This document shows, in pieces, positions 36,358 through 45,590 of a stretch of 64,000 nt of DNA. Under the pieces are notes generated by a model, which saw only the letters and a list, made by a program, of their open reading frames with translations, was not told the DNA's origin and did not search any database. How positions within the stretch are numbered: the stretch's first letter is position 1; every line of letters begins with the position of its first letter. Made by a program: the position numbers and the translations under genes. The DNA is from Verrucomicrobiota bacterium (GTDB taxonomy: Bacteria; Verrucomicrobiota; Verrucomicrobiia; Opitutales; Coraliomargaritaceae), in assembly GCA_009937095.1 (NCBI GenBank), contig JAACDB010000035.1, positions 1 to 64,000 on the forward strand. The letters are read 5' to 3'.

Positions 36358-36954
36358 GTGACGCCGGCTTTCGAACAGTTATTACAGGCCCTCAAGCACT
36401 TGCCGGGTCTAGGTTATCGCTCTGCTGAACGCATTGCCATTCATCTATTGGTGGAGCGCCCTGAGGCTGGACTTGATTTAAAGTCAGCGCTTGAGGATGC
36501 CTCTGGTGCAGTGCAAAGATGCACACAGTGTGGCAATTTGTCCGAAGGAGATAAGTGCGAGATTTGTATGAAAGGCGAACGAGTGTTCTCACGTCTGTGT
36601 GTGGTAGAGCATGTGCCCGATCTCTTTGCATTGGAACGCTCGGGTGCCTGGAGTGGAGGGTATCATGTCCTCCATGGAAAGCTTTCCCCGATTCATGGTG
36701 TTGGGCCAGAACAGTTGAACCTAGCTTCTCTGGAAACGCGTTTGGCGGCGGGTGAGGTCAAGGAACTGGTCTTGGCGCTAAGCAATGATATCGAGGGGCA
36801 AGCGACTTGTCATTATATTCAGGAAGAAATGGTGGGGTCTCGTTCGATAGAGGTAACCCGTATTGGTTTTGGCTTGCCGAGCGGAGGAGGGGTTACCTAC
36901 GCCGATTCCGTCACGCTAAAAAGTGCCTTGGATGGTCGCCGCAGCTATGAATAG
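36358..36954 (+). CDS. recR: Recombination mediator RecR
   Basis: 198-residue RecFOR component that helps load RecA at ssDNA gaps. The helix-hairpin-helix is LPGLGYRSAERIAIHLL, the zinc finger has four Cys (CTQCGNLSEGDKCEIC), and the Toprim domain carries LCVVEHVPDLFALERSGAW and VLALSNDIEGQATCHYIQEE. The C-terminus has GFGLPSGGGVTYADSVTLKS. The start is GTG at 36358, right after ybaB. A hairpin beyond the stop belongs mainly to the opposite-strand tRNA. Confidence 0.96.
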   Translation: MTPAFEQLLQALKHLPGLGYRSAERIAIHLLVERPEAGLDLKSALEDASGAVQRCTQCGNLSEGDKCEICMKGERVFSRLCVVEHVPDLFALERSGAWSGGYHVLHGKLSPIHGVGPEQLNLASLETRLAAGEVKELVLALSNDIEGQATCHYIQEEMVGSRSIEVTRIGFGLPSGGGVTYADSVTLKSALDGRRSYE

Positions 36955-36960
36955 GGAATG

Positions 36961-36986
36961 CAAAAAAACCGGGCGAGTTGCCCGGT
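36961..36986 (-). terminator. Rho-independent terminator of tRNA-Leu
   Basis: On the minus strand a perfect 7-bp stem ACCGGGC/GCCCGGT (36986-36980 with 36974-36968) with a 5-nt loop is followed by a T run made by A 36962-36968. It starts 6 nt after the tRNA 3' end. On the plus strand it comes 13 nt after recR but lacks a T run there. Confidence 0.88.
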
Positions 36987-36991
36987 TCCTT

Positions 36992-37080
<89 letters not shown>

Positions 37081-37188
37081 AATGATAAGCGCTATCAGCA
37101 CTTGGAATGAAAATATAAAACGTCCGCGCTTTCTCTATTCAACATCAAAGTTTAAAAATCTTATAGTTAAAAATACGCTTGTGGGGGC

Positions 37189-37217
37189 TTGATAATTTTC
37201 TGATGAGCCCATACAAA
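37189..37217 (+). promoter_or_regulatory. Candidate sigma-70-type promoter for the gene at 37272
   Basis: TTGATA at 37189-37194 and TACAAA at 37212-37217 are separated by 17 bp and would give an AT-rich leader of about 50 nt before the start codon. It is found by eye only. Confidence 0.35.
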
Positions 37218-37271
37218 GTATATTAATATATATTACTTTTATACACCGCATCCAAAAATGCGTTATTATTT

Positions 37272-39104
37272 ATGAGCGAAGACACCCTAGACGATTTGCC
37301 TGAAAAGACCTCCGAGTCTTTAGATTTAAATACGCTTACCAGCTTGGACTTTGGTCCTTCATGGGCTGGAGACTCGCCTAGGAAAGGTTCGGGTAATCGC
37401 CATAAAAATTACGAAGGCGGTAAAAGGGCAGGCTCGGGTAGAAGGCCAGACTCTGGGTCTGTTGGCCGCGATCGGCGTCCTGCGCGCTCTTCAGGAGACG
37501 GACAAGGACGATCAAGAGCATCGCATGCTTCTGGCGGCGGGTCTTACGGTCAGCGCGACGGGCGCAAGCGCCGCGATGGAGAGGGACGGAGCCAAATCTT
37601 TGAGCCGACGGTAAAGATTGATGTATATCCTCAAGACGAGGCTTTTGATGCTTTGGTCAAGCGATTGCAGTCGACCGCACGAACCTATCAGCTCTTTGAA
37701 ATTACGAAACTGCTGTTAGAGAAATACGAGCGTTTTATCGTGGTGGTGTCGCCAAAAGCGAAATCTAAAAACGAGGGTTCCAAGGAGTTGTTTTTCTCGG
37801 TTCCCGGTCACTTGCCATTTGAAACTGAGGATGCTGCGTTAAATTACGTGCTCAATCATCACATTGACTCATTTTTTGAAACCGAAACGATTGAGGTTGA
37901 ACCGCCCAAAGGTAATTTTCAAATGATCAACCGTTGTCCCTTCACCGGGGCTTTGCTGGGGCCACCCAATTACCACCGTTATCAGGAATTCCTCCAGCAA
38001 CATTATGCCAATCGTGTTAATGGAATCTCGCTCGAGCGATATCTGGAGAAGATTGAGACTGTTAAGGACCAGGAGGTCATTGATGCATGGGTTGATTCCA
38101 TGAAGCAAAGTGTTCGATATACCGTGAAAGAACCAGCGGAGGGAGAACCAACTACCTTGGGTACCCTTGAGGCTGCGCGCCTCTTTCTCCTGCAACATCG
38201 CAAGTCTTCAGTCTTAGGGTCGGGTGAATCGGTACGTTTTGCTGGTCGTGATTTAGAGCGTTTGCCGGCCGGTGATATACGCCGCTCTGTTGAAAGCTTT
38301 GTAGAACAACAACGCCATTTTCCGCTGGAAACTGCTAATAATTTACGTGGTCGCTTGCGCAGACACAACTTTACGATCTATAAGAAAGGGGCAAAAAATG
38401 CTTCCTTCGTATGTGCTGTTAAAAGGAAGTTTCGCGACCTTAACTCGGTTTTCACCGATTCTATTCAAGCTTTAATTGATTTCATTGAAAAGAACCCAGA
38501 GGTTAAGGCTTCGGAGTTGGCGCGTGTCTATTTGGGTATCGAAGCGCCTAAGACTAAGCCTGCTAAACTTAAGTTAACTGAGACGGAAGCAGGGGCCGAG
38601 GAGGTTAAGAGTACAGTTGCTGAGACAAGTGACACAGGCGCAACCGAGCAGCCTGTCGATGAGCCTGAAGCCCCCGTTACATCCGATGCAGAAGCTGAGT
38701 CAGCCGAATCAAACGAATCGTCACAGGATTCAGCTCCGGAAGCAGTCTTAACGGAAGAACAAGAAGTAAGCTTTAAGCAATTAAGAGTGGATTTGCGCTG
38801 GTTGGTGACAGAGGGCTATGTCACAGAATATGGGGATGGTCGCTTGTATGCGCCGACGGTACTGCCACCCGCGAAACCTAAAAGTAAGGATGTTGCCGAG
38901 GGGGGTGAGACTGCAGTCCCGAACGAGGACAGCGCAAAAGATTCAGAGGTTTCAAGTGCAGATGAAGCTGCGAGTGGATCCGAATCTGAGCAAGTAGAGC
39001 AGATTGCTGCATCCAGTGATGATGTAATAAAGGAGGAGGTGCCAGAAAAGCCTGACGCACTTACACCTACTATCGAAGCGTCCGAGCAAGAGCCGGAGTC
39101 TTAA
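37272..39104 (+). CDS. Unknown protein with Arg/Gly-rich N-terminus and acidic C-terminus
   Basis: 610 residues; family not recognised, though it looks conserved-type rather than random. Residues about 35-110 are disordered and rich in R/G/S (RPDSGSVGRDRRPARSS, YGQRDGRKRRDGEG), like RNA-binding RGG tails. A folded middle (about 115-430) includes VKIDVYPQDEAFDALVKRL, QMINRCPFTGALLGPPNYHR and two stretches like winged helices (LETANNLRGRLRRHNFTIYK; FKQLRVDLRWLVTEGYVTEY). The stretch between them and the C-terminus are acidic and low complexity. It could bind RNA or nucleoid DNA, by composition only. Its stop overlaps that of the convergent exonuclease gene by 4 nt. Confidence 0.8.
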   Translation: MSEDTLDDLPEKTSESLDLNTLTSLDFGPSWAGDSPRKGSGNRHKNYEGGKRAGSGRRPDSGSVGRDRRPARSSGDGQGRSRASHASGGGSYGQRDGRKRRDGEGRSQIFEPTVKIDVYPQDEAFDALVKRLQSTARTYQLFEITKLLLEKYERFIVVVSPKAKSKNEGSKELFFSVPGHLPFETEDAALNYVLNHHIDSFFETETIEVEPPKGNFQMINRCPFTGALLGPPNYHRYQEFLQQHYANRVNGISLERYLEKIETVKDQEVIDAWVDSMKQSVRYTVKEPAEGEPTTLGTLEAARLFLLQHRKSSVLGSGESVRFAGRDLERLPAGDIRRSVESFVEQQRHFPLETANNLRGRLRRHNFTIYKKGAKNASFVCAVKRKFRDLNSVFTDSIQALIDFIEKNPEVKASELARVYLGIEAPKTKPAKLKLTETEAGAEEVKSTVAETSDTGATEQPVDEPEAPVTSDAEAESAESNESSQDSAPEAVLTEEQEVSFKQLRVDLRWLVTEGYVTEYGDGRLYAPTVLPPAKPKSKDVAEGGETAVPNEDSAKDSEVSSADEAASGSESEQVEQIAASSDDVIKEEVPEKPDALTPTIEASEQEPES

Positions 39105-39721
39105 TGCCTGTGTTCGCTCTCCTGTGTGGCACGTAAGTATATTTCGCGACTGATCCATGCATCGGTAGCGGCATATTTGATTTGCTTAGAATCGAGCTGA
39201 TCACGTGCCCAGTTTGAAACTTGCGCAGCTTTGCTAATCCGTCCGTTTAAAAGCAGCGCAGCAAGCGCTCGCAAGCCCCTGTTCTCGTAGCCAAGCTTTG
39301 CTGTCAGTTCACCGATTTCAAAGAATCCATCTGCATCAAAATCTTTCCATTTACGCAGCTCACGAACATCATCGCGTATACCGACGCCACACTTTATAAT
39401 TTTGGAGGATTCCAGGATTGGGACAAGCGGAGCAAAGGTTTTCGTTTTTGATATTCGGAATAGATAGACACTTTCCGAAGTCGCAAGTTGAATCAGGGCT
39501 GGTGGGTAATATTCTCCACGTTTAAAGCTGGGACGTGTCTCGGTATCAAAACCCAGTACGCTTTCTTGGAGGATGTCTTTAACTGCATGTTCCATTTCCT
39601 CGAGGGTCTCCAATAAATTAACGGGACCTTCCCACGCAAGGAGCGGCAGTTCATTGATTTCTGCTTTTAAAATCCTCCTTTTTTCGGGATCAGGCTTCGG
39701 TGTTTCTGGTTCTGGCAGCAT
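39101..39721 (-). CDS. RNase D-like 3'-5' exonuclease
   Basis: 206-residue DEDD-type exonuclease. Exo I is SVLGFDTETRPSF (Asp and Glu metal ligands), Exo II is IIKCGVGIRDDVRELRKW, and Exo III is QIKYAATDAWISREIYL (Tyr/Asp; DEDDy type). FFEIGELTAKLGYENRGLRA is a typical linker. HRDC domains found in full RNase D are missing, so this is the short form related to the Werner-exonuclease-like group. It shares a strand with the two downstream-listed phosphodiesterase-type genes; its start lies 3 nt after the MBL gene stop. Confidence 0.85.
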   Translation of the reverse strand: MLPEPETPKPDPEKRRILKAEINELPLLAWEGPVNLLETLEEMEHAVKDILQESVLGFDTETRPSFKRGEYYPPALIQLATSESVYLFRISKTKTFAPLVPILESSKIIKCGVGIRDDVRELRKWKDFDADGFFEIGELTAKLGYENRGLRALAALLLNGRISKAAQVSNWARDQLDSKQIKYAATDAWISREIYLRATQESEHRH

Positions 39722-39723
39722 AC

Positions 39724-40698
39724 TTATGCCTCCACTGTGAGTCCGTCGTAGGCAAGTTTAATTTCTTTTGGATAGTTACAACGGTTTATTTTATCTTGGT
39801 TGTAGCTGCTTCGGTGTTTTTCTGCGATTGCCAGGATGCCATGGATTTCGTCATCATTATCAGCAGGGTCATGATGCGTTAGGATGAGTTGTTTCACTTC
39901 AGCAGTAGCAGCCAGTTCAACTGCTGTTACGGCATCAGAGTGGCCCCAGGTACGTTTTTCTCCATGAATATGATCAAGAGAATATTGACTGTCAAAAACC
40001 AGAAGGTCGGCAGCTTTAAAAAATTCAAGGAAAGGGTATGAATCAATTGAAGCAGCGTTTTCGGGGTGCTGTGAATCCGTTGATATAACAACTGCTTGGC
40101 CTGCTTGTTCGAAGCGAAAAGCCCAAGAATGATTTGGATGTTCTTGCCGCAGTGTTTTAACGATAAGATCGCCTATCTGTAAGCTGGAACCATCGGCTAT
40201 TAGATTGTATTCTATGTCGGCGGCTAGGGAATCGTAGTTTGCCGGAAAGTAGGGCGGTTCCATTATTTTACGGAAGGCGTCTTCTGCTTCCCTGTGCAAA
40301 GTATGAATAATGATTTTGTTACCTGCTTGATAGGCGGGTTTGAAAAATGGGAATCCTTGAATGTGGTCCCAATGGAGGTGTGTGAGAAAAAGGTGATAGG
40401 TATTAGTGGAACGCTGCTTTGGCAAAGAATCAGAAATAGCACGTAAGCCGCTACCGGCATCACAAAGCAAAACCTCGTTTGTTTCGTTCAGGATCTGAAT
40501 ACAATTGGTATTGCCCTTATATGTGCCCTGCAAAGGAAAGGGTAGTTTTGCCAAAAAATGATGCAGTGCGTCTTCGCTAGACAAATCCTGACCCTTGGCA
40601 TGACGCAAAACTGTCAGGACTTTTTCCTTAAGGGACTCGCTATTAAGCGGAGCAGGGATCGGACCAGAAGTGCCCCAGGATTTTAGTTTGAGTGCCAT
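39724..40698 (-). CDS. Metallo-beta-lactamase fold hydrolase
   Basis: 324 residues. The zinc motif is LTHLHWDHIQGFPFF (HxHxDH), with further ligands in LRQEHPNHSWAFRF, FDSQYS and LILTHHDPADNDDEI. VVISTDSQHPENA and WGHSDAVTAVELAAT are typical of the RNase Z/PhnP-like and phosphodiesterase branch of the fold. An N-terminal segment of about 45 residues between the first strand (LKSWGTSGPIPAP) and GNTNCIQI is longer than usual. A cyclic-phosphodiesterase role is possible but unproven. Confidence 0.85.
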   Translation of the reverse strand: MALKLKSWGTSGPIPAPLNSESLKEKVLTVLRHAKGQDLSSEDALHHFLAKLPFPLQGTYKGNTNCIQILNETNEVLLCDAGSGLRAISDSLPKQRSTNTYHLFLTHLHWDHIQGFPFFKPAYQAGNKIIIHTLHREAEDAFRKIMEPPYFPANYDSLAADIEYNLIADGSSLQIGDLIVKTLRQEHPNHSWAFRFEQAGQAVVISTDSQHPENAASIDSYPFLEFFKAADLLVFDSQYSLDHIHGEKRTWGHSDAVTAVELAATAEVKQLILTHHDPADNDDEIHGILAIAEKHRSSYNQDKINRCNYPKEIKLAYDGLTVEA

Positions 40699-40749
40699 CT
40701 TAAAAAATTACCTCTACCATATGGAGTAAGCTATAGGTCTTGTAGAATG

Positions 40750-41430
40750 TTAAACCGGGTCGGGTAAGCGCTTGCTGTGGGCATAAAGTCGATGGGCTTT
40801 TACCTGCACAAATGATTTTTCTTCAATAATATAAGCGGTCAGTTTTCCGCCATAAACGCAACCCGTGTCGATACCGAGCGATTGTTTGTTTTTGCAAACT
40901 TTAGGACGGGGAGTATGTCCATAGATTACAAAAGGCGGTCCTTTCCATTGTTTCGCCCATGTGGGTGCATCAGGGGCATCGGACCGCTTGGCAGCTTTAC
41001 CTTCCTTGTCAATTACCTGAATATTAACTGCGACTTCGATTGGCTGCGCGTACCAGGGGGCATTGGGTAAAAAGCCGCCATGGACGAAAACAATGTCACG
41101 TTTACCGTCAAATTTGAATTTGGGGAGCTTTTCAAGGTACTCCCAATCTTCAGCGTGTAGCTGTTTAATTGTTTCAAGGTCGTATTCCTTGAGGATCTCC
41201 GGACGTCCTTCGCGAACGGCTGTCAATAGACGCAACTCATGGTTTCCCAGGATGGACTCGATTTTATAGGCGCGAGCCAGTTGGATGACCCGCCTACTGT
41301 AGGGACCACGATTAACCAAATCCCCCAATTGGATGACGCGATCTCCTGTTTTAAGGTTTAAAGCCTCAAGAAGCTCTTCCAGCTCGTCGGCACAACCGTG
41401 AACATCTCCGATAGCAATGGTTCTTGGCAT
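40750..41430 (-). CDS. Metallophosphoesterase (ApaH/PrpE/PP2A-like)
   Basis: 226-residue calcineurin-like phosphoesterase. TIAIGDVHGCADELEELLEA (Asp, His), VIQLGDLVNRGPYSRRVI (GDxxxRG), ILGNHELRLL (GNHE), VFVHGGF and VIYGHTPRP supply the dinuclear metal site, ending with the family GIDTGCVYGGKLTAY. The set fits bis(5'-nucleosyl)-tetraphosphatase or Ser/Thr phosphatase; the substrate cannot be chosen from sequence alone. Confidence 0.88.
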   Translation of the reverse strand: MPRTIAIGDVHGCADELEELLEALNLKTGDRVIQLGDLVNRGPYSRRVIQLARAYKIESILGNHELRLLTAVREGRPEILKEYDLETIKQLHAEDWEYLEKLPKFKFDGKRDIVFVHGGFLPNAPWYAQPIEVAVNIQVIDKEGKAAKRSDAPDAPTWAKQWKGPPFVIYGHTPRPKVCKNKQSLGIDTGCVYGGKLTAYIIEEKSFVQVKAHRLYAHSKRLPDPV

Positions 41431-41543
41431 AAGACAAATTAAAGGTAGCGGATTTTGCTCGAATGTATGGGGTTAAAGTATTTGATAAGTTCTGTAAGCA
41501 AGCTTGTCGCATTGCCTGCAATAAACGAAGATTAAAATCATTA

Positions 41544-42055
41544 ATGGACTGGCAAATAAAAACAATGGCGGGAAAGTCCTGCTCCTCCGAAACTGAGGTC
41601 AAGCCGGGTGATGGTGTAACGAGTCTGATCTTTAAGGATTTGGCAGAAGGTGTTTGGCCCGCGCTGACATATTGACGGAGGAATTGGAAACTTTTGAGGT
41701 GCCGGGGCCGCGATTGGGTCAATGGAAACGAATTATTAAAGAAGACGGCACCAGTGATCTTGTACCGCAGGAACAAATAGTAGCAGCCGAAGACTTGTTC
41801 TTGTCGCTCTTTGAGGAACAAGAAAACGGGGATGCTGCCTTGGGTGAGGCAGAACGACTTGCTTTGCAGCATGTGTTGGCCCTGTTGCTTGAGCGTAAAC
41901 GTGTGTTACGTTCGCTGGGCGCGCGTGCGAAGGAAGGTACCCAATGCTACCGGCATCGTAAATTGGAGCGGGAATTTGAAGTCCCTGTGGTCGAGGTGGA
42001 CAGTGAGTTGATGGAAAAAATCATGGAGACTATGGGAGATGTATTTTTGCAGTAA
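41544..42055 (+). CDS. Protein of unknown function, frameshifted
   Basis: Two overlapping frames make one protein. The first, from ATG 41544, reads MDWQIKTMAGKSCSSETEVK then PGDGVTSLIFKDLAEGVWP and stops at 41675. The second continues RADILTEELETFEVPGPRLG then QWKRIIKEDG to 42055. Adding one C to CCC at 41658-41660 fuses them at EGVWPRADIL, giving 170 residues. The first part looks like a short beta domain with SCSS and GD segments; the second is helical (RLALQHVLALLLERKRVLRS). I recall similar unnamed proteins in Verrucomicrobia but no function. Its stop overlaps the next start (TAATG). Confidence 0.7.
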
Positions 42056-42570
42056 TGAATCTTAGGTTTAATAGATCGGTATGCGTTTTAAGCGTCTTGG
42101 TAGTCTTCCTGGTAGGTTGCCAGTTGAAAAAAAGCGAGCCACCCGAAAATTTCAAAGTGCCACGCCTGTATCTTGAGGGACGTAGCATGAACTACGGAGC
42201 GATGACGCCCTCCGCTATGCGCATGCCAAAGAGTGGCACCGTCATTGAAGTAATCAAAGAACCATTGATCAGTGAGTTTGAGATCGTCAATGCGGAGTTG
42301 GTCAAGGTCGATATCGGCATGGCGCTCTTACTGCAGTTGACTGATCGTGGCGCACGCGCTTTATACCGCGCTTCAGTCGCAAATAGCGGAAACCGCATGG
42401 TACTTACCGTTAATGGTAATCCCATTGGGTTTCGCCGCCTGGATGGTGCTATCAATGATGGTAATTTCTACAGCTTTGTGGAATTGCGAAACGAGGTGCT
42501 CAGTGAGCTGGTTCTGGAGTTGAAGGACAGTATTTTTTATCTGCAAAACAAGGCAGAGCGCCCTAGGTAG
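42055..42570 (+). CDS. Lipoprotein with a SecD P1-head-like domain
   Basis: 171 residues with a lipoprotein signal (VLSVLVVFLVGC, Cys at about 22). The mature part, particularly VDIGMALLLQLTDRGARALY, RMVLTVNGNPIGFRRL and NDGNFYSFVELRNE, resembles the P1 head subdomain of SecD/SecDF (LT..GA..L....G..LAIVLDG...S). It lacks SecD membrane helices. Possibly a stand-alone periplasmic domain; function unknown. It is translationally coupled to the preceding unknown gene, and the M23 peptidase follows 29 nt later. Confidence 0.65.
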   Translation: MNLRFNRSVCVLSVLVVFLVGCQLKKSEPPENFKVPRLYLEGRSMNYGAMTPSAMRMPKSGTVIEVIKEPLISEFEIVNAELVKVDIGMALLLQLTDRGARALYRASVANSGNRMVLTVNGNPIGFRRLDGAINDGNFYSFVELRNEVLSELVLELKDSIFYLQNKAERPR

Positions 42571-42599
42571 GGAAGTTTTGGATCTCTAAGCCAAGAAAG

Positions 42600-43607
42600 A
42601 TGCAGACTTGGATTTCATTTGCTTCAGCCCTGTTTTTGCAGACTGGTTTTCTGTCAGCCGACTTGGTTTGGCCTACACCCAACACAGCCTTTATGGGGAG
42701 TGAGCCAGTTGAGGCCTATGTCCAGCCCCCTGCCTCAGGCCAAGTTGAGTCGGGTTTGTTTGGCTGTGTTCGAGATGGAGGGCGTCGTTTTCACGAGGCC
42801 TTGGATTTGTTTCCCATTGCCCGGGATGCACGGGGTGAAGCAGCGGATCCAATCTTTTCAATTCTTCCCGGGCGAGTTGTTTACATTAATGAACGATCAG
42901 GCTGGAGTAGTTATGGCCGATACTTGGTGGTGCGACACGAAGGTCAGTCACCAGCTTTTCACAGTCTTTATGCTCATTTGGCAGAAATTTCGCCCGGCAT
43001 AAAGGTAGGCACGCAAGTGGTTGCTGGGTCAGTCTTGGGTAAAATGGGGCGCTCTGCCTCAGGGTATACGATTCCAAAATCACGTGCGCACCTTCATTTC
43101 GAGCTCGGCATAATGTTGACCGATGATTTTGAGGCTTGGTATGGGCGTCAAAAATTTAAAACGCCCAACCGCCATGGTAATTGGAACGGCATGAATTTAG
43201 TGAGCGTGGATCCCCTCGGTTTTTATGAAGGGATCCGTAGGGGTAGTATACGCAATTTTAATGATTATCTGAAAGCGCGTCCGGTCGCTGCACGACTTCG
43301 AGTATTCACTCAAAAAGTACCGAGTATGGTAAAGGATTATCCCGCTTTGCTGACACGTGCCCTAAATGATAAGGTTCTGGTAGCTTGGGATATTGCTTTT
43401 ACAGACTTTGGGCTACCCAAAGAGTGGACGCCCAGGTTTGCGGGTGAGGGCTTGGAAGGAAATCCGGGTGAGGTTCGTATTTTAAGTTATGCCCCAGAGC
43501 GCCTAGAGCGCCAAACTTGTCATCGTGTTTTGGATCTCACTGTTGACAGGGTAGTGCTTACTCAAGAGACCAAGGCGACGCTGGAAAAGTTATTTGGCTT
43601 CCACTAA
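42600..43607 (+). CDS. Exported M23 family metallopeptidase
   Basis: 335 residues. A signal peptide (SFASALFLQTGFLSA) precedes a LytM-type peptidase domain. Zinc ligands are His/Asp in RFHEALDLFP (HxxxD) and the HxH in RAHLHFELG; HSLYAHLAEISPGIKVGTQV and VLGKMGRSASG are typical. It should cut peptidoglycan cross-bridges or, if regulatory, activate amidases. The C-terminal 150 residues are not recognised. The 192-nt stretch after it, up to aspS, shows nothing I can name. Confidence 0.87.
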   Translation: MQTWISFASALFLQTGFLSADLVWPTPNTAFMGSEPVEAYVQPPASGQVESGLFGCVRDGGRRFHEALDLFPIARDARGEAADPIFSILPGRVVYINERSGWSSYGRYLVVRHEGQSPAFHSLYAHLAEISPGIKVGTQVVAGSVLGKMGRSASGYTIPKSRAHLHFELGIMLTDDFEAWYGRQKFKTPNRHGNWNGMNLVSVDPLGFYEGIRRGSIRNFNDYLKARPVAARLRVFTQKVPSMVKDYPALLTRALNDKVLVAWDIAFTDFGLPKEWTPRFAGEGLEGNPGEVRILSYAPERLERQTCHRVLDLTVDRVVLTQETKATLEKLFGFH

Positions 43608-43799
43608 CGGCCTGTCTGACGGCGAATGCTCCGAGAAAGCCCCAATTTCGCTTCATAGGAGTCGAATTGAAAAGAGCCCCACAATCGCAGTTAAAAGGCT
43701 TAAAACGGCATGATTTATCGGAGAATCGGGGCAATCCGCACCTCCCTTTGACGCTTTTCGCTTGTTTCGCGTGCGGATGCTGTTTTCCTAGCGCGGTTT

Positions 43800-45584
43800 A
43801 TGAAGCGTAGCCATCATTGTTCAGAACTTTCTAAAAACGACGCCGGAAGTACCGTCCAGCTTTGCGGTTGGGTTGATTCCGTGCGCGATCATGGAGGAAT
43901 CTTATTTGTAGATTTGCGGGATCGTGAAGGTCTCACGCAAATCGTATTGGATCCCGCAAACCAAGAACTGGAAGCGCAGTTTGGCTCTATCAAGCCTGAA
44001 TCTGTTATAGCAGTCAGCGGCGAAGTTCGTGAGCGCATTGGCGACACTGTGAATGCTAGTTTAGCGACAGGCGCAATCGAGGTGCATGCCCAAAGGCTTG
44101 AAATTTTAAATGTCTCCAAGACACCACCGTTCCCAATGGATGATTCGGCAGATAAAGTGGGAGAGGATTTGCGGATGACATATCGTTATCTGGACTTACG
44201 CCGCACACGCAATTTAGACATTTTGCGCCTACGGCATCGTACCAGCCAAGCGATCCGTAATTTCATGGATGAAGAGGCTTTTATCGAAGTGGAGACCCCC
44301 ATGCTGTTTAAAAGCACACCTGAGGGTGCCCGTGAGTTTTTGGTGCCAAGCCGTATGAATCCAGGAGCTTTTTACGCATTGCCGCAATCGCCACAGCAGT
44401 ATAAGCAAATGCTTATGGTTGCAGGCGTAGAGCGTTACTATCAACTAGCGCGTTGCTTCCGGGATGAAGATTTGAGGTCCGACCGCCAGCCTGAGTTTAC
44501 GCAGTTGGATATCGAGCTCTCGTTTATCGATCGTGAAGACATGTATGCTTTGATAGAAGGTTTAATGAAGCGCGTTTGGAACGATGTTCTGGGTGTTGAC
44601 CTTGAAACCCCATTCCTGCGCATGAGCTACTTCGATGCGATGAACCGATTTGGGGTCGATAAGCCAGACATGCGGTTTGGTATGGAATTACAGGATTGCG
44701 GAGAAGTATTTGCCAACTCCGGCTTCAAGGTATTCTCAGGAGCGCTCCAGTCAGGGGGTGCGGTAAAGGCATTTAATGCTAAAGGGCTTGCCGACCTGAC
44801 ACAGGGTGAGCTGAGGAATCTAGAAGATGCGGCAAAGTCATTGGGTGCAAAAGGTTTGGCTTTCATCAAATGTGAAGGCGGTGAATGGAAATCTCCCATC
44901 CTGAAGTTTCTTTCAGAGGAAGAGAAAGCCGGCCTTGGTAAGTTGCTGGATGTAGAAGATGGCGACATCGTCTTTTTTGCCGCGACGGAGTGGGAGCAGG
45001 CTTGTTCAATTCTGGGTCGTGTGCGTTTGGACGCCGCGCAATTATTGGTAAAACGTGAATTACTTACGATTGACCCCTCGGATTATAAATTCCTTTGGGT
45101 GATTGAGTTTCCGCTGATGCTTTTCGACGAGGAGGCAGTACGTTTTGTTGCTTCGCACCACCCATTTACCGCACCGGTAGCTGAAGATCTAAGCCTTCTG
45201 GACAGCGATCCCAAAAAAGTGCGGGGACAGCATTACGACCTGGTGCTCAACGGTGTGGAACTTGGCGGCGGATCCATCCGTATTCACCAACCGCAAATTC
45301 AAAAGAAGGTATTTGAGGATGTCTTGAAGATAGATCCCGAAGTCGTAGAAAGCCGCTTTGGTTATATGCTTAAGGCCTTCGAATATGGCGCGCCTCCCCA
45401 CGGAGGCATTGCCTTTGGTTTAGACCGCATGGTAACCATTTTGGCTCAACGCCAAAGTATTCGCGATGTCATTGCTTTCCCGAAAAATCAAAAGGGGCAG
45501 GAAATGATGACCTCCAGTCCGGGTATAGCGACAGACAAACAATTGCGTGATCTGCACATTCGTTGTGCGCCACCTAAGAGTTAG
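43800..45584 (+). CDS. aspS: Aspartyl-tRNA synthetase
   Basis: 594-residue class IIb synthetase of the bacterial type. The N-terminal OB-fold has VQLCGWVDSVRDHGGILFVD; motif 1 region is FIEVETPMLFKSTPEGAREF, motif 2 is ARCFRDEDLRSDRQPEFTQL and motif 3 is GAPPHGGIAFGLDRMVTILA. A GAD insertion domain lies between motifs 2 and 3 (about residues 290-420). The AspRS-specific GVELGGGSIRIH is present. Discriminating and non-discriminating types cannot be separated here because gatCAB is outside the window. Confidence 0.97.
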   Translation: MKRSHHCSELSKNDAGSTVQLCGWVDSVRDHGGILFVDLRDREGLTQIVLDPANQELEAQFGSIKPESVIAVSGEVRERIGDTVNASLATGAIEVHAQRLEILNVSKTPPFPMDDSADKVGEDLRMTYRYLDLRRTRNLDILRLRHRTSQAIRNFMDEEAFIEVETPMLFKSTPEGAREFLVPSRMNPGAFYALPQSPQQYKQMLMVAGVERYYQLARCFRDEDLRSDRQPEFTQLDIELSFIDREDMYALIEGLMKRVWNDVLGVDLETPFLRMSYFDAMNRFGVDKPDMRFGMELQDCGEVFANSGFKVFSGALQSGGAVKAFNAKGLADLTQGELRNLEDAAKSLGAKGLAFIKCEGGEWKSPILKFLSEEEKAGLGKLLDVEDGDIVFFAATEWEQACSILGRVRLDAAQLLVKRELLTIDPSDYKFLWVIEFPLMLFDEEAVRFVASHHPFTAPVAEDLSLLDSDPKKVRGQHYDLVLNGVELGGGSIRIHQPQIQKKVFEDVLKIDPEVVESRFGYMLKAFEYGAPPHGGIAFGLDRMVTILAQRQSIRDVIAFPKNQKGQEMMTSSPGIATDKQLRDLHIRCAPPKS

Positions 45585-45590
45585 TTACTT

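Noticed and set aside
43608-43799. T-box or attenuator before aspS
   Set aside because: No T-box sequence, specifier hairpin or terminator could be found in the 192-nt gap.
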